DNA of 64,000 nucleotides from Streptomyces sp. 840.1 (GCF_003751445.1 NZ_RJUU01000003.1:1-64000), one strand, 5' to 3'; shown: positions 32,306 through 41,747, counted from the first letter of the stretch. Notes: generated from the letters alone by a model not told the origin. Made by a program: numbers and translations.

Positions 32306-34540
32306 GTGACTTACGACATGAGGAATGAAACCGCACGGCACGACATCACCGTCGTCGGGGGCGGCCTGGCCGGGGTCTGCGCAGCGATCGCCGCGGCCCG
32401 GCTCGGCCGGAGCGTCGCGCTGATCAACAACAGGCCGGTGCTCGGCGGCAACGCGAGCAGCGAGGTCCGGGTCTGGGTGTGCGGCGCGACCGGCCACGGC
32501 AGGAATCACCATGCCCGTGAGGGCGGCATCATGGGCGAGTTGCTTGTGGAGAACCAGTTCCGCAACCCGGACGGGAACCCCTACTACTGGGATGCCGTGG
32601 TCCTGGACGCCGTGCGCGCCGAGCCCGGCATCACCCTCTACCTCAACACCGACGTGCGCGAGGTCGACGCCGAAGGCCCGGACGAGGCCCGGCGGATCAC
32701 CTCGGTCACCGGCTGGATGATGGGCTCGGAACGACGGATACGTTTCGAGAGCTCCCTCTTCCTCGACTGCACGGGAGACGGCCTGATCGGCCACCTGGCG
32801 GGCGCCCACCACCGCATCGGCCGGGAATCGCGCGCCGAGTACGACGAGGCATGGGCTCCGGAGACCGCCGACGACATCACCCTGGGCTCGACTCTCCTCT
32901 TCTATACGAAGGATGCCGGTCACCCCGTCAAGTTCGTGCCGCCGAACTTCGCCAAGGACATCACGCAGACCGCCATCCCGCAGCGCCGCATCATCAAGGC
33001 GGGCGACAACGGCTGCGCGTACTGGTGGATCGAGTTCGGCGGCGAGCTCGACACCGTCCACGACAACGAACGCATCCGCGACGAGCTGTGGTCGGTGATC
33101 CACGGCATCTGGGACCACATCAAGAACTCCGGCGAGTTCGACGCGGCGAACATGACCCTGGAATGGGTGGGCTCGATCCCCGGCAAACGGGAGTACCGGC
33201 GCTTCCTCGGCGACTACGTCCTGCACCAGGGCGACATCCTCGGCCAGACCGAGTTCGCCGACCGGGTCGCTTTCGGCGGCTGGTCGATCGACCTGCATCC
33301 GCCGCAGGGCATGTACGCCACCGAGGCAGGCGCCAGGCAGCTCTACGCGGACGGCATCTACCACATTCCTTACCGCAGCCTCTACTCGGTGAACACCGAG
33401 AACCTGCTCTTCGCCGGGCGCAATATCTCCGCCAGCCATGTCGCCTTCGGCTCGACCCGCGTCATGGCGACCTGCGCCACGATCGGCCAGGCGGCCGGCA
33501 CGGCGGCGGCGCTCTGCGTCACCGGAGATGTCACCCCGCGCGAACTCCCCGTGCCCGAGCTGCACCGGACGCTGCTGCGCCAGGACGCCTCGCTCATCGG
33601 CCTCGCCTCGACGGACCAGGAGGACCTGGCCCTGCGGGCGACGGCCAGGGCCTCAGCCACTTTGAGCAGCCTGGCGGTCGAGGACTCCGACGAGCGGTGG
33701 CCGCTCGCGGCGGACGCCGGACTCGTCCTCCCCGCGGACCCGGACCTCTCCGGAGTGGAACTGCTCGTCGACGCCGACCGCGACACCGAGATCGTGATCG
33801 ATCTGTACGACCCCGAACTCGGCCAGAACTACGTCCCGCGCCGCCTGGTCACCTCCACCACCCTGCCCGTCGCCGCCGGTGCCGGGCAGTGGCTCAAGAC
33901 GGGCCTGGACTGGTCTCCCGAAACCCCGCGCAACGCCTTCCTTGTCGTCCGCGCCAACGACGCCCTCGCTCTGCACCGCTCCGACCGCCCGACCCCCGGC
34001 GTCCTGTGCTTCACGCGCGTCCCGCTGCGCCCGTCGGACGAATCGCCGCAGCCGCTGCGCGAGTGGACGGACGCGGGTCTGCTGCGCCGTACCTTCTGCT
34101 TCCGTACGGGCGAAACCGCGGCCTACTCCCCCGCCAAGGCCACCGACGGCTATGCCCGCCCGTACGCGGGACCGCACATGTGGGTCTCCGCCCCCCTGGC
34201 GGACTCTCCGTCCCCCTGGCTCGAGCTGGCCTGGCCCGAACCGGTCGCCCTGGGCCGGATCGAGGTCATCGCCGACGACGACGTCAACGAGGACCTGATC
34301 AACCTGCACCACCACCGCACGCCCTTCGACACCCTCCCCACCCTCCTTCGCGACTACCGTGTCGAGGCACTGGACACCGATGGCACCTGGCGCGTCATCG
34401 CCCGTGCGGCGGAAAATCGCCGGCGCCGCGAGACGCACAGGCCGACGGAGCCGGTCACCACATCGGCGATCCGGGTCGTCGTCGAAGCCACCAACGGGGC
34501 GGCGTCGGCGCACGTCGTCGCCGTGCGCGCCTACAAGTAG
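32306..34540 (+). CDS. FAD-dependent oxidoreductase with discoidin-like tail
   Basis: 744 residues if started at GTG 32306, directly after the previous stop; ATG 32318 is an alternative. The Rossmann FAD motif is DITVVGGGLAGVCAAIAAAR (G18-G23), followed by VALINNRPVLGGNASSEVRV, typical of the FAD_oxidored family (PF12831). The end of the FAD domain is NTENLLFAGRNISASHVAFG, STRVMATCATIGQAAGTAAA. Residues about 590-744 form a separate beta-sandwich like an F5/8 type C carbohydrate-binding domain (GPHMWVSAPLADSPSPWLEL, ALGRIEVIADDDVNEDL). There is no signal peptide, so it acts in the cytosol on imported sugar, perhaps oxidising a hydroxyl of a glycoside. The reaction is unknown. Confidence 0.75.
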   Translation: MTYDMRNETARHDITVVGGGLAGVCAAIAAARLGRSVALINNRPVLGGNASSEVRVWVCGATGHGRNHHAREGGIMGELLVENQFRNPDGNPYYWDAVVLDAVRAEPGITLYLNTDVREVDAEGPDEARRITSVTGWMMGSERRIRFESSLFLDCTGDGLIGHLAGAHHRIGRESRAEYDEAWAPETADDITLGSTLLFYTKDAGHPVKFVPPNFAKDITQTAIPQRRIIKAGDNGCAYWWIEFGGELDTVHDNERIRDELWSVIHGIWDHIKNSGEFDAANMTLEWVGSIPGKREYRRFLGDYVLHQGDILGQTEFADRVAFGGWSIDLHPPQGMYATEAGARQLYADGIYHIPYRSLYSVNTENLLFAGRNISASHVAFGSTRVMATCATIGQAAGTAAALCVTGDVTPRELPVPELHRTLLRQDASLIGLASTDQEDLALRATARASATLSSLAVEDSDERWPLAADAGLVLPADPDLSGVELLVDADRDTEIVIDLYDPELGQNYVPRRLVTSTTLPVAAGAGQWLKTGLDWSPETPRNAFLVVRANDALALHRSDRPTPGVLCFTRVPLRPSDESPQPLREWTDAGLLRRTFCFRTGETAAYSPAKATDGYARPYAGPHMWVSAPLADSPSPWLELAWPEPVALGRIEVIADDDVNEDLINLHHHRTPFDTLPTLLRDYRVEALDTDGTWRVIARAAENRRRRETHRPTEPVTTSAIRVVVEATNGAASAHVVAVRAYK

Positions 34541-34566
34541 AAGCACCGACGCGGGAGAGTGACTGG

Positions 34567-35433
34567 ATGGTTGGCAGAGTGATGGTCACCGGGGCCGCCG
34601 GGCGGATCGGGCGAGCGGTCCTCGCGCTGCTCGCCGAGCGCGGGATCGAGGCGAACGCCCTGGTCCTCGATGATCCCGGCGATCTCGTGGCGCGCCGGGT
34701 CGTGACCGGTGACGCCGCCGACGCGAGGACCGTGCAGGCGGCTCTGGAGGGCGCCGACGCGGTCATCCACCTGGCGGCGATCCCGACTCCCGAGCGCAAC
34801 ACCGCGCTTGAGGTCTTCGCGGGCAACACCCTCTCCACCTTCACGGTCCTGGAGGAGGCCGGCCGGGCCGGGATCCGGCATGCCGCGGTGGCGAGCTCCT
34901 GGGGTGTCACGGGCCTGCCCTGGACGGACGTCGAGGATCCGCATCCACCGTACGCACCGGTCGATGAGGCGATGACCTCCCAGGTGTCCGACCCCTACGG
35001 CCTCTCCAAACAGGTCGACGAACTGACAGCGCGGATGATGGCGCGGCGGCACGGGATGAGCGTGGTGTGCCTGCGCTATCCGTACGTGGGCGGATTCGAG
35101 GAACGCCTGCTCGCGCACGCCGCCCGGCTCACGGCCGATCCGGCCGCGGGGGCAAGGGACCTGTGGACGTACCTGGAGGTCCATGACGCGGCGAGAGCCG
35201 CACTGCTGGCCTTGGACGTACCCGGCCGTGCGGCGCACGCGGTACACCTCTGCGCCCCCGAGATCATCGTGCCCTACCCGACGGAGGAACTGCTGCGCCG
35301 CTACCATCCCACCACCGTGCTGCGGCGCCCGCTGCCGGGCCGCGCGGCGCCGGTCGACACCTCGGCCGCGCGCAGGCTGCTCGGGTTCACGGCACGGAAT
35401 CTTCTCGGTCGCGGGGCGGGCGCCCCGCAGTGA
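34567..35433 (+). CDS. NAD-dependent epimerase/uronate-dehydrogenase-like SDR
   Basis: 288 residues, ATG 34567 with GGGAG upstream and 26 bases after the oxidoreductase stop. It is an extended short-chain dehydrogenase: VMVTGAAGRIGRAVLALLAE (glycine motif at residues 9-15), HLAAIPTPERNTALEVFAGN, ASSWGVTGLPWTDVEDPHPP, and the catalytic pair in SDPYGLSKQVDELTARMMA (Tyr-x-x-x-Lys). The short length and the AIPTPE stretch resemble uronate dehydrogenases, which oxidise a uronic acid to an aldarolactone, but sugar epimerases share this fold. It ends the enzyme block of cluster A and probably feeds the dehydratase pathway. Confidence 0.75.
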   Translation: MVGRVMVTGAAGRIGRAVLALLAERGIEANALVLDDPGDLVARRVVTGDAADARTVQAALEGADAVIHLAAIPTPERNTALEVFAGNTLSTFTVLEEAGRAGIRHAAVASSWGVTGLPWTDVEDPHPPYAPVDEAMTSQVSDPYGLSKQVDELTARMMARRHGMSVVCLRYPYVGGFEERLLAHAARLTADPAAGARDLWTYLEVHDAARAALLALDVPGRAAHAVHLCAPEIIVPYPTEELLRRYHPTTVLRRPLPGRAAPVDTSAARRLLGFTARNLLGRGAGAPQ

Positions 35434-35439
35434 GCAGGT

Positions 35440-35545
35440 CCGGTGCCGAAGAGCCTGCAGCGGACCAGCTCGATGCCGCGCCGGTGCTCGCGCACGGCGT
35501 GTGCGTCGTAGCGGGTGAAGTCGCCGGCGATACGGGTCGAGCGCG
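35440..35545 (-). pseudogene. Small gene fragment, nuclease-fold-like
   Basis: A minus-strand frame reads STRIAGDFTRYDAHAVREHR and RGIELVRCRLFG. This resembles the conserved end of DUF5655/NucS-like nuclease-fold proteins (GDFTRYD, IELVRYRxFG). Only about 35 codons survive, so it is a relic. Confidence 0.35.
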
Positions 35546-35595
35546 GCCGGGCACGACCCTCAGCGCACATAAGGCACACCACCCGAACCCGCAGG

Positions 35596-35673
35596 TCAGT
35601 CGTTTTTCCTCTCCGGCTCCAGGATCGCCACGCACTCCACATGGTGCGTCATCGGAAAGATGCCGGACTGAGC
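35596..35673 (-). pseudogene. RNA methyltransferase C-terminal fragment
   Basis: The minus strand reads SGIFPMTHHVECVAILEPER and KND before a stop at 35596. FPMTHHVECVA is the conserved end of TrmA/RlmCD-type RNA uridine-5 methyltransferases. Only the last 25 or so codons remain. Together with the neighbouring fragment it marks 35434-35872 as a recombination scar with no intact gene. Confidence 0.6.
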
Positions 35674-35872
35674 ACGTCACGGAAGAACCCAGGTCAGAGC
35701 ATATTTCTCAGCTCTCCTTCCTGCGTGTAGGTGGCTGGAGCGTCAAACGAGCGTCACGGCAGAGCGACGTCCCGGCCAGTCGTCCGTGACCCCTGCGCTT
35801 CGGCTCCGGGCAGGAGGGCCCCACCCCTATCAGCGCCCCGGATCGGGAACCGACGTTCGGCGTGCGCGGCGA

Positions 35873-38743
35873 TCAAGCCCCACCCCGCGCATCGGTGTCT
35901 CGACCCGCGTCTCTGTCAGCGGTCATGGCATCGACCACATCCCTCAACTGGGAGCGCACGGTGACGCCCAGCTTGGGAAAGGACCGGTAGAGGTGCGAGC
36001 TGACGGTACGCGGGGACAGATACAGCTTCTCGGCCACCTCACGGTTGGTCAGTCCGAGCGCCGCCAGCCGCACGATCTGCTGCTGCTGCGGGGTGAGGCC
36101 GGCGAAGGCGTCCGGTTCGGCAATGCCGCTCCGGGCACCAGCGGCCCTGAGTTCGGACTGGGCCCGCGCCACCCAGGGCTGCGCGGCCAGCCGCCGGAAC
36201 ACGGCCTCCGCGGCAACCAGCGGCGGACGGGCATCGGAGATACGGCGGCGGCGGCGCAGCCACTCCCCGTACGCCAGCAGCGCCTGGGCACGCTCGAAAG
36301 GCCGACGGGCGAGCGCGGGAGCCTCCAGAGCCGCCGTGAAGTGGTGCTCGGCCTGCTCGGCGGGGACGAGTGCCGCCCGGCTCAGATGGACCAGCGCGGC
36401 CCTGCGCGGCGCCAGCACGCCCGCGTACGCCAGGGACCGCTCGACTCCGTCCACGATCCGGGTGGCCTCCTCGCGACGGCCGACCCGGGCCGCGGCAGCC
36501 GCCAGCTCGGGCAACGCCGGGTAGGAGAGGTGGTAGTGCGTGGAGTTGCCCCGGTCGTCGAAGAGCACACGGTAGTGCTGGTGGGCGGCCTCGTGATCGC
36601 CTTCCACGGTGGCGGCGGTGCCCAGGGCACGGTGGGCGAGAGCGAGGACAGAACGGCTCTCCTGCGGGTCGACGAGCGAGAGGGCGCGCTGCGCCTGGGC
36701 GCGGGCCCCGGCCACGTCACCGCGCAGCGCGCACAGCAACGCCTCCGTCGCGGCGGCACAGGCCACGGCATGATCGAGGCCGACCGACGAAGCGACAGCT
36801 GCGAGTTCGGCGCAGGCCGTCTGCGCACGGGCCCACCGGCCCTGTTCCAGGTAGGCGAGGGCAGCTACCCCGCCAAGGCCGTCCGGCAGCGGCCCCTGCG
36901 AGGTCCATGAGGCGAAGGCCGAGTCGTAGGTACGCGCGGCCAATTCCGTCTCGTCCAACAGCCAGGCCGCGACGGCGAGCAGGATCAGTGTCTGCGGTTC
37001 CTCTCGCGCGACCGCGACCAGGGCGGGCAGCTGCAGGGTGAAGCACACCTCGGCGGCTTCCGGATGCGCGACGACCGCGGTCCAGCCGGCCAGGAGCGTC
37101 TCCCGCTCTCCGAGCCGGTGGCCGGGGAGCGCCGAGGCCAGGGGCAGCAGGCGTTCGATCTCGTGCAACTGGGCCGCGTCACCGGAGTAGAAGCGCACCA
37201 CAGCGGCGGCGGCCAGGGCCTCCAACACCGCCGCGGGGTCGGTGTCGGCCAAGACGGCGGCGGGGCGCATCAGTTGTCCGAAAGCAGCGTTGTGCGAGCT
37301 GGTCAGCGTCATGAGCCGGCCGACCTGGAGGGCGGCGAGGGCCACGGCAGTCGGGTCGTCGGTGCCGGCGCGGGTGCGTGCGGCCAGCCGTTCGACGGAG
37401 TCGAGCCGGCCGGTCAGGACCGCCGCACTGGTCGCGGCGGCCAGCAGCCGGGTGCTCTCGCCCCGGTCTGGGTGCAGATCCGCGGCCCGTTCCAGCATGT
37501 GGGCGGCAGCCGCGTAGCCACTGCGGTGACGTGCTCGGTTCGCGCTGTCCTCGAGTCGGGCCGAGACCGCCGCGCTCAGCCCGGAGGTAGCGGCGGCAAG
37601 GTGCCAGGCGTGCCGGTCGGGATCCTGGTCGCCGAACAGCTCGGCCAGCCCCAGATGCGCCGCGCGCCGCTCCTCGGCAGGGGCCGCGTGGTAGATCGCG
37701 AGGCGAGTGAGCGGGTGTGCGCAGCGCAGTCGTCCCCCGCTTCGCCGGACGATTCCGGCCTCCTCCGCGGGCCCCCACACCGGATCGCCGATGTCGGGCA
37801 GCCAGGACAGTACGGTGTGCGGCGGGTCCTCGTTGTCGACGGTGGCCAGGCGCACCACCGCGCGGCGCGTCTCGGCGGGCAGTGCGGCAAGACGGTCGGC
37901 GTAGACCCGCCCCAGCCGTTCGGTGACCGGAAGCGGGCTGTGGGCCGTGCGGGATGTGCAGTCGTGTTCGCCGGCGGCCCGAGCCAGTTCCACCAAGGCG
38001 AGGGGGTTGCCCTCTGCCTGGTCGAGGATGGACACCCGAGTGGGCCCGGCGGGCACCCACGGCTGGAAGTCCAGCAGGCGTTCCGCCGCGCCGCGGTCGA
38101 GGGGCTCCAGGGTGAGGATCGGTTCCTGATGGGCGAGCCCGCTCAGCGTGGGATCTCTGGTGGCGACCAGCAGAGTCACCGGTTCGTCGGCCAGACGCCG
38201 GGCGGCGAAGGAGAGAGCGTCCAGTGAGGCGCGGTCTGCCCACTGGGCATCGTCCACGACCACCAGCAGCGGGCGCTCGGCGGCGAGGTCCGACAGCACG
38301 GTGAGGACCGCAGTCCTGATGAGCATCGGGCCCGGCGCCTCGCTTCGCTCCGCCATTCCGAAGACAACGTGCAGCGCCCCGCGCTGCCCGGGGGGCAGTG
38401 CGTCGATCCGCCCGCGGACCGGACGTAGCAGCTGGTGCAGTCCCGAGAACGCCAGGTGGGTCTCGGACTGGCTGCTGTCGGCCCTGAGTACCCGGCCGCC
38501 GTCTGCGGTGAAGGACGCCACGACCGCTTCCACCAGGGTGGTCTTGCCCTCTCCGGCCCCTCCCGCCACGGTCAGCAGAGCGTCCACCGGCCTCGTCCCG
38601 GGCTCCGCCGCACGTGGTGCGGTCACCGCTGCGACCAGCCTGTCCAGCTCGGCTTCCCTGACCACGGGGGTACCGCTGCTGCGGCGGGCGGTTGTCACTG
38701 TGTACTCGTCCACCGGTTCTCCAGACGTGGCGGACGCTTCCAC
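35873..38743 (-). CDS. Large LuxR-family (LAL-type) ATP-binding regulator
   Basis: 956 residues, ATG 38743. The N-terminal AAA-type module starts VVREAELDRLVAAVTAPRAA. It has the Walker A LLTVAGGAGEGKTTLVEAVV and the Walker B RPLLVVVDDAQWADRASLDA. A long helical TPR-like middle (residues about 380-860) follows, and the C-terminus is a LuxR helix-turn-helix: FAGLTPQQQQIVRLAALGLT, NREVAEKLYLSPRTVSSHLY, RSFPKLGVTVRSQLRDVV. Such regulators of about 900 residues activate antibiotic or catabolic genes in Streptomyces in response to a ligand. It diverges from the metallo-beta-lactamase-fold gene at 39145, with 401 bases between; that gene is the most likely target. Confidence 0.9.
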   Translation of the reverse strand: MEASATSGEPVDEYTVTTARRSSGTPVVREAELDRLVAAVTAPRAAEPGTRPVDALLTVAGGAGEGKTTLVEAVVASFTADGGRVLRADSSQSETHLAFSGLHQLLRPVRGRIDALPPGQRGALHVVFGMAERSEAPGPMLIRTAVLTVLSDLAAERPLLVVVDDAQWADRASLDALSFAARRLADEPVTLLVATRDPTLSGLAHQEPILTLEPLDRGAAERLLDFQPWVPAGPTRVSILDQAEGNPLALVELARAAGEHDCTSRTAHSPLPVTERLGRVYADRLAALPAETRRAVVRLATVDNEDPPHTVLSWLPDIGDPVWGPAEEAGIVRRSGGRLRCAHPLTRLAIYHAAPAEERRAAHLGLAELFGDQDPDRHAWHLAAATSGLSAAVSARLEDSANRARHRSGYAAAAHMLERAADLHPDRGESTRLLAAATSAAVLTGRLDSVERLAARTRAGTDDPTAVALAALQVGRLMTLTSSHNAAFGQLMRPAAVLADTDPAAVLEALAAAAVVRFYSGDAAQLHEIERLLPLASALPGHRLGERETLLAGWTAVVAHPEAAEVCFTLQLPALVAVAREEPQTLILLAVAAWLLDETELAARTYDSAFASWTSQGPLPDGLGGVAALAYLEQGRWARAQTACAELAAVASSVGLDHAVACAAATEALLCALRGDVAGARAQAQRALSLVDPQESRSVLALAHRALGTAATVEGDHEAAHQHYRVLFDDRGNSTHYHLSYPALPELAAAAARVGRREEATRIVDGVERSLAYAGVLAPRRAALVHLSRAALVPAEQAEHHFTAALEAPALARRPFERAQALLAYGEWLRRRRRISDARPPLVAAEAVFRRLAAQPWVARAQSELRAAGARSGIAEPDAFAGLTPQQQQIVRLAALGLTNREVAEKLYLSPRTVSSHLYRSFPKLGVTVRSQLRDVVDAMTADRDAGRDTDARGGA

Positions 38744-39144
38744 GGCTCAACGTCTCCGATCACCGCATCCTGCGCATCGACGCTACCAGGGCGTCCTCGG
38801 CACATCCCGGACAGCACCCCAGGTGCCGTCACATGACGGACGACGCCTGCGGTCGGCGCCCCGGACCCTGCGGCCCGCCGTGGGCATGAAACCCATGTGG
38901 CCTCCTGTTCCCCGCCGCCTCGCTCACCACGCGCCCGGCGCAAGTGGACGCCGGGCGCCGAAGCCGGGCCGTCGCCGCTCCGCGCCCACGGTTCCGGCCC
39001 CCATCCGCACGGTGTGCCGGCTGCCCGTCCGCGCCGCGGACGGCCCCGGGCCCGCTCCACGGGGAACTGCAGTCACGTGTCCGATACCGCCGAGGCGCCG
39101 CTTGCTCGCAGGCTGGGAAACGTCCGAACCTTCTAAGGAGAACA
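38744..39144. other. Divergent promoter region, luxR-type gene / MBL-fold gene
   Basis: 401 bases with no supported gene. It should hold both promoters. AAGGAG at 39135-39140 is the ribosome-binding site of the plus-strand gene. I see no clear inverted repeat. Confidence 0.45.
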
Positions 39145-40092
39145 ATGTCCCCTCTTGCTTCCCCGTCCTCCGAGACCGGGAGTCCGACGGTGAACACCAT
39201 CGAACTCGGTGATGTGCGGATCCACCGCGTCATGGAGTTCTCCGACACCACCCCGATGACGACGGATGTCTTCTTTCCCAGCAGCAGGCCCGAGGAGTGG
39301 CACCGGCACACCGCGATGCTGGCGCCCCACCACTGGGAGCCGGATACCGATCTCACTCGTGCCGCCACCCAGTCCTGGGTGCTGCGCAGTGAGGGCAGGA
39401 TCATCCTTGTCGACACCGGCGCGGGCAACGACAAGTACCGCCCGCTGCAACCGATCTGGTCCTATCTGAACACCGGCTACCTGGCGAACCTCGCCGCTGT
39501 CGGCGTGCGGCCCGAAGACGTCGACATCGTCGTCAACACCCACCTGCACGACGACCACGTCGGCTGGAACACCCGGCTCGAAGGCCGCGACTGGGTTCCC
39601 ACGTTCCCCAACGCGACGTACCTCATGCCGCAGCGTGACTTCGAGTACTGGAGGCCCGAGAACCTCCAAAACACGGTTTTCGGACGGGGCAACCAGAACG
39701 TCTACGAGGACAGCATCACCCCGGTCGTCGACGCCGGTCTGGTGGAGACCTGGGACGAGTCGTACACCATCGACTCCCACCTCCGCCTCGAACTGGCCCC
39801 GGGCCACACCCCCGGCACCTCGATCATCCACCTGGAGTCCAGGGGCGATCGCGCGATCTTCGCCGGCGACCTCCTGCATGGCGCGATCCAGGTGCACGAG
39901 CCGCACATCAACAGCTGCTTCGAGGAGGACGAGGACGGCGCTCGCGCCAGCCGTGCACGCATGTTCGCGCACGCCGCGGACAACAACACCCTCGTGCTCC
40001 CGGCGCACTTGCCCGGACACGGTGCCTTTGAAATGCGCCGCCGGGGTTCCGGCTTCGAGCTGACCAACTGGGCGCCGTTCTCCCGCACCTGA
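39145..40092 (+). CDS. Metallo-beta-lactamase-fold hydrolase
   Basis: 315 residues, ATG 39145 with AAGGAG four bases upstream. The metal-binding motif H-x-H-x-D-H is in DIVVNTHLHDDHVGWNTRLE. Further ligands are expected in LRLELAPGHTPGTSIIHLES (His) and RAIFAGDLLHGAIQVHE (Asp). LVLPAHLPGHGAFEMRRRG closes the fold. The spacing is like the lactonase/AttM and alkylsulfatase-type branch rather than true beta-lactamases, and there is no signal peptide. It is divergent from the LuxR-type regulator, so quorum-signal or lactone hydrolysis is possible but not shown. Confidence 0.8.
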   Translation: MSPLASPSSETGSPTVNTIELGDVRIHRVMEFSDTTPMTTDVFFPSSRPEEWHRHTAMLAPHHWEPDTDLTRAATQSWVLRSEGRIILVDTGAGNDKYRPLQPIWSYLNTGYLANLAAVGVRPEDVDIVVNTHLHDDHVGWNTRLEGRDWVPTFPNATYLMPQRDFEYWRPENLQNTVFGRGNQNVYEDSITPVVDAGLVETWDESYTIDSHLRLELAPGHTPGTSIIHLESRGDRAIFAGDLLHGAIQVHEPHINSCFEEDEDGARASRARMFAHAADNNTLVLPAHLPGHGAFEMRRRGSGFELTNWAPFSRT

Positions 40093-40124
40093 ACCGACCG
40101 CCCGTCCTTCAAGGAGGAACCCTC

Positions 40125-40241
40125 GTGCCCACCACGTTGCCCACGAACCCGGGTCGGCGGGCGGTGGCCACCAGGTTCGGCAAACTAGCGGTCCGCTTCG
40201 AGGCCACCGCCCTGATCGCCGTCAGCAGCGAATGGCTGTGA
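40125..40241 (+). pseudogene. Transposase C-terminal scrap behind a good ribosome-binding site
   Basis: AAGGAGG at 40111-40117 precedes GTG 40125. The 38-codon frame reads RRAVATRFGKLAVRFEATAL then IAVSSEWL, which is the C-terminal end of IS5-type transposases (RAVATRxDKLAVRYEATVLV). I infer that the start region of a gene that followed the MBL-fold gene was joined to an IS remnant. From 40242 to 40373 a second frame, RYYGADSENGDLTVWMAVRN, is another unrecognised scrap. Confidence 0.55.
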
Positions 40242-40373
40242 CCGGCGGAGCTGTCGCTCCCGTACGCCATGCTGGCCGCGACCAGAGCGAGGGAACCAAG
40301 CAGATTGGTGCTCGGTACTACGGCGCCGACAGCGAGAACGGCGACCTCACCGTCTGGATGGCCGTCCGGAACA

Positions 40374-40619
40374 TCAGCGCCCAGTAGCCCCGAACCCGCA
40401 CCGGCGTCGAATCTCTGCGGATTGCTCCCGCGCAGCGGCCGCCTCCGCTCTGGCCCTGGCGCGATCAGCCTCGAAGACCAGCACGCAGGCCAACGCTTCC
40501 AAGGCGCCGGCGACTTCCTCCCTCCAGCCGGCAAACTCGACGGAGTTCGCTGTGGGCGGCGGATGCGACTTCACAGAGCGGAGATGGCGCAAGGAGTGCT
40601 TCAGCACGGGGTCAACCAC
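40374..40619 (-). CDS. Small helical protein, unrecognised
   Basis: 81 residues from GTG 40619, with AAAGAAG upstream. The sequence DPVLKHSLRHLRSVKSHPPP, SVEFAGWREEVAGALEALAC, EADRARARAEAAAAREQSAE is strongly helical and charged, with reasonable third-position GC. It looks like a short coiled-coil protein of the kind found in plasmid or phage modules. No function assigned. Confidence 0.45.
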   Translation of the reverse strand: MVDPVLKHSLRHLRSVKSHPPPTANSVEFAGWREEVAGALEALACVLVFEADRARARAEAAAAREQSAEIRRRCGFGATGR

Positions 40620-40796
40620 GACGCTTCTTTCGATCGGAACGCGGTCGACCCCATCGTGCCGCCATTTTCAGAACACGGCCCAGTACTCCAGTGTGCTTTC
40701 GTGATCTTGTAGGGACCCTGGTCGGTAACGGGTGCGGTCACCGCGTGATCATCGGGGTGTGTGGGCTCCTTTCGCCTGACCGGGCCGGCAAGGTGA

Positions 40797-41747
40797 TCAC
40801 AGGACGAGCATGAGCTTGCCGCCGGGGCGGCGGGACTGGCTGAGCTTGGCCGCGTCCCGGATCTGGTCGAGGGTGTAGGTGCGGGCGACCGGTACGGCCA
40901 GGATGCCTTCGCCTGCGAGCCTGGCGAACTCGTTCATCCGGTCGTAGCGGATCTCGGTGGTGATCCGGACGCCCAGCTCGGCTGCGGCAGCGAAGTCCGA
41001 GACAGTGAGGACACGGTCGGGATCCCCGGTCAGCCCGATCAGGGTCGGTAGCGAGCCGCCGGCCGGGCTGGGCTGGTCGGCGCGGTCGATCCGGCCCCCG
41101 GCCGGCGTGGTGTCCAGAGCGCGGTCCACGGAGCCTGGGGTCAGGGCGCTGACGCGTTCGGCCATGCCCTCGCCGTAGGCGGTCACCTGGGCGCCGATCT
41201 CTTCCAGGGCGGTGGCCCGAGTCGGCCCGGCTGTGGCGATCACCCGTATACCCCGGTGCAGCGCGAAGCGCACCGCCGTCTCACCCACGGTGGTGCCCGC
41301 GCCGTGGACGAGCAGCAGCTCACCTGGCTGAACGCCGAGGTCGTCGAGCGCGCGCCACGCCGTCTCGGCCGCCATCGGCAGCGCGGCGGCCTGCTCGGCG
41401 GTTATGCCTTCGGGAATGCGTGCCCAGGCCGGCATCAGCGCGTACTCGGCGGCGCCGGCCGTCGGGCCGTCCAAGGTGGCCGGACCGAACACGCGGTCGC
41501 CTGTCTGGACGCCGGTGACGCCCTCGCCGAGCGCGTCGACGGTGCCCGCGACCTCTAGGCCGAGCCCGCGCGGCAACGGCGGCAGATGGTCGGCGAGGAG
41601 ACCGTCGACGACGTGCCAGTCGGCTGGTGTCAGGCCGCACGCCCGCACAGCGATCCGGATCTGGCCGGGGCCCGGCTCCGGCTGTTGGACGTCGCGGAGC
41701 ACGATCACGTCCGGGGAACCGAACCGGTCGAACTGTAGAGCCTTCAT
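40797..41747 (-). CDS. NADP-dependent quinone/zinc-independent oxidoreductase
   Basis: 316 residues from ATG 41747, with GGGAG upstream. The MDR fold is clear: MKALQFDRFGSPDVIVLRDV, CGLTPADWHVVDGLLADHLP, LGLEVAGTVDALGEGVTGVQ, and the nucleotide-binding LLVHGAGTTVGETAVRFALH. The zinc-binding Cys residues are absent, as in the quinone oxidoreductase branch. RIDRADQPSPAGGSLPTLIG looks like a small insertion relative to relatives. It diverges from the TetR gene across two tandem palindromes, so it is almost certainly repressed by that TetR protein and responds to an electrophile or quinone. Confidence 0.85.
   Translation of the reverse strand: MKALQFDRFGSPDVIVLRDVQQPEPGPGQIRIAVRACGLTPADWHVVDGLLADHLPPLPRGLGLEVAGTVDALGEGVTGVQTGDRVFGPATLDGPTAGAAEYALMPAWARIPEGITAEQAAALPMAAETAWRALDDLGVQPGELLLVHGAGTTVGETAVRFALHRGIRVIATAGPTRATALEEIGAQVTAYGEGMAERVSALTPGSVDRALDTTPAGGRIDRADQPSPAGGSLPTLIGLTGDPDRVLTVSDFAAAAELGVRITTEIRYDRMNEFARLAGEGILAVPVARTYTLDQIRDAAKLSQSRRPGGKLMLVL

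Noticed and set aside
30947..33565. Minus-strand open frame of 872 codons across cluster A enzymes
   Set aside because: Antisense shadow of the glycosidase and FAD oxidoreductase genes; no motif.
40125..40241. A small intact gene with a strong ribosome-binding site
   Set aside because: The 38-codon product is the C-terminal end of an IS5-type transposase, so the ribosome-binding site and the coding part come from different genes.
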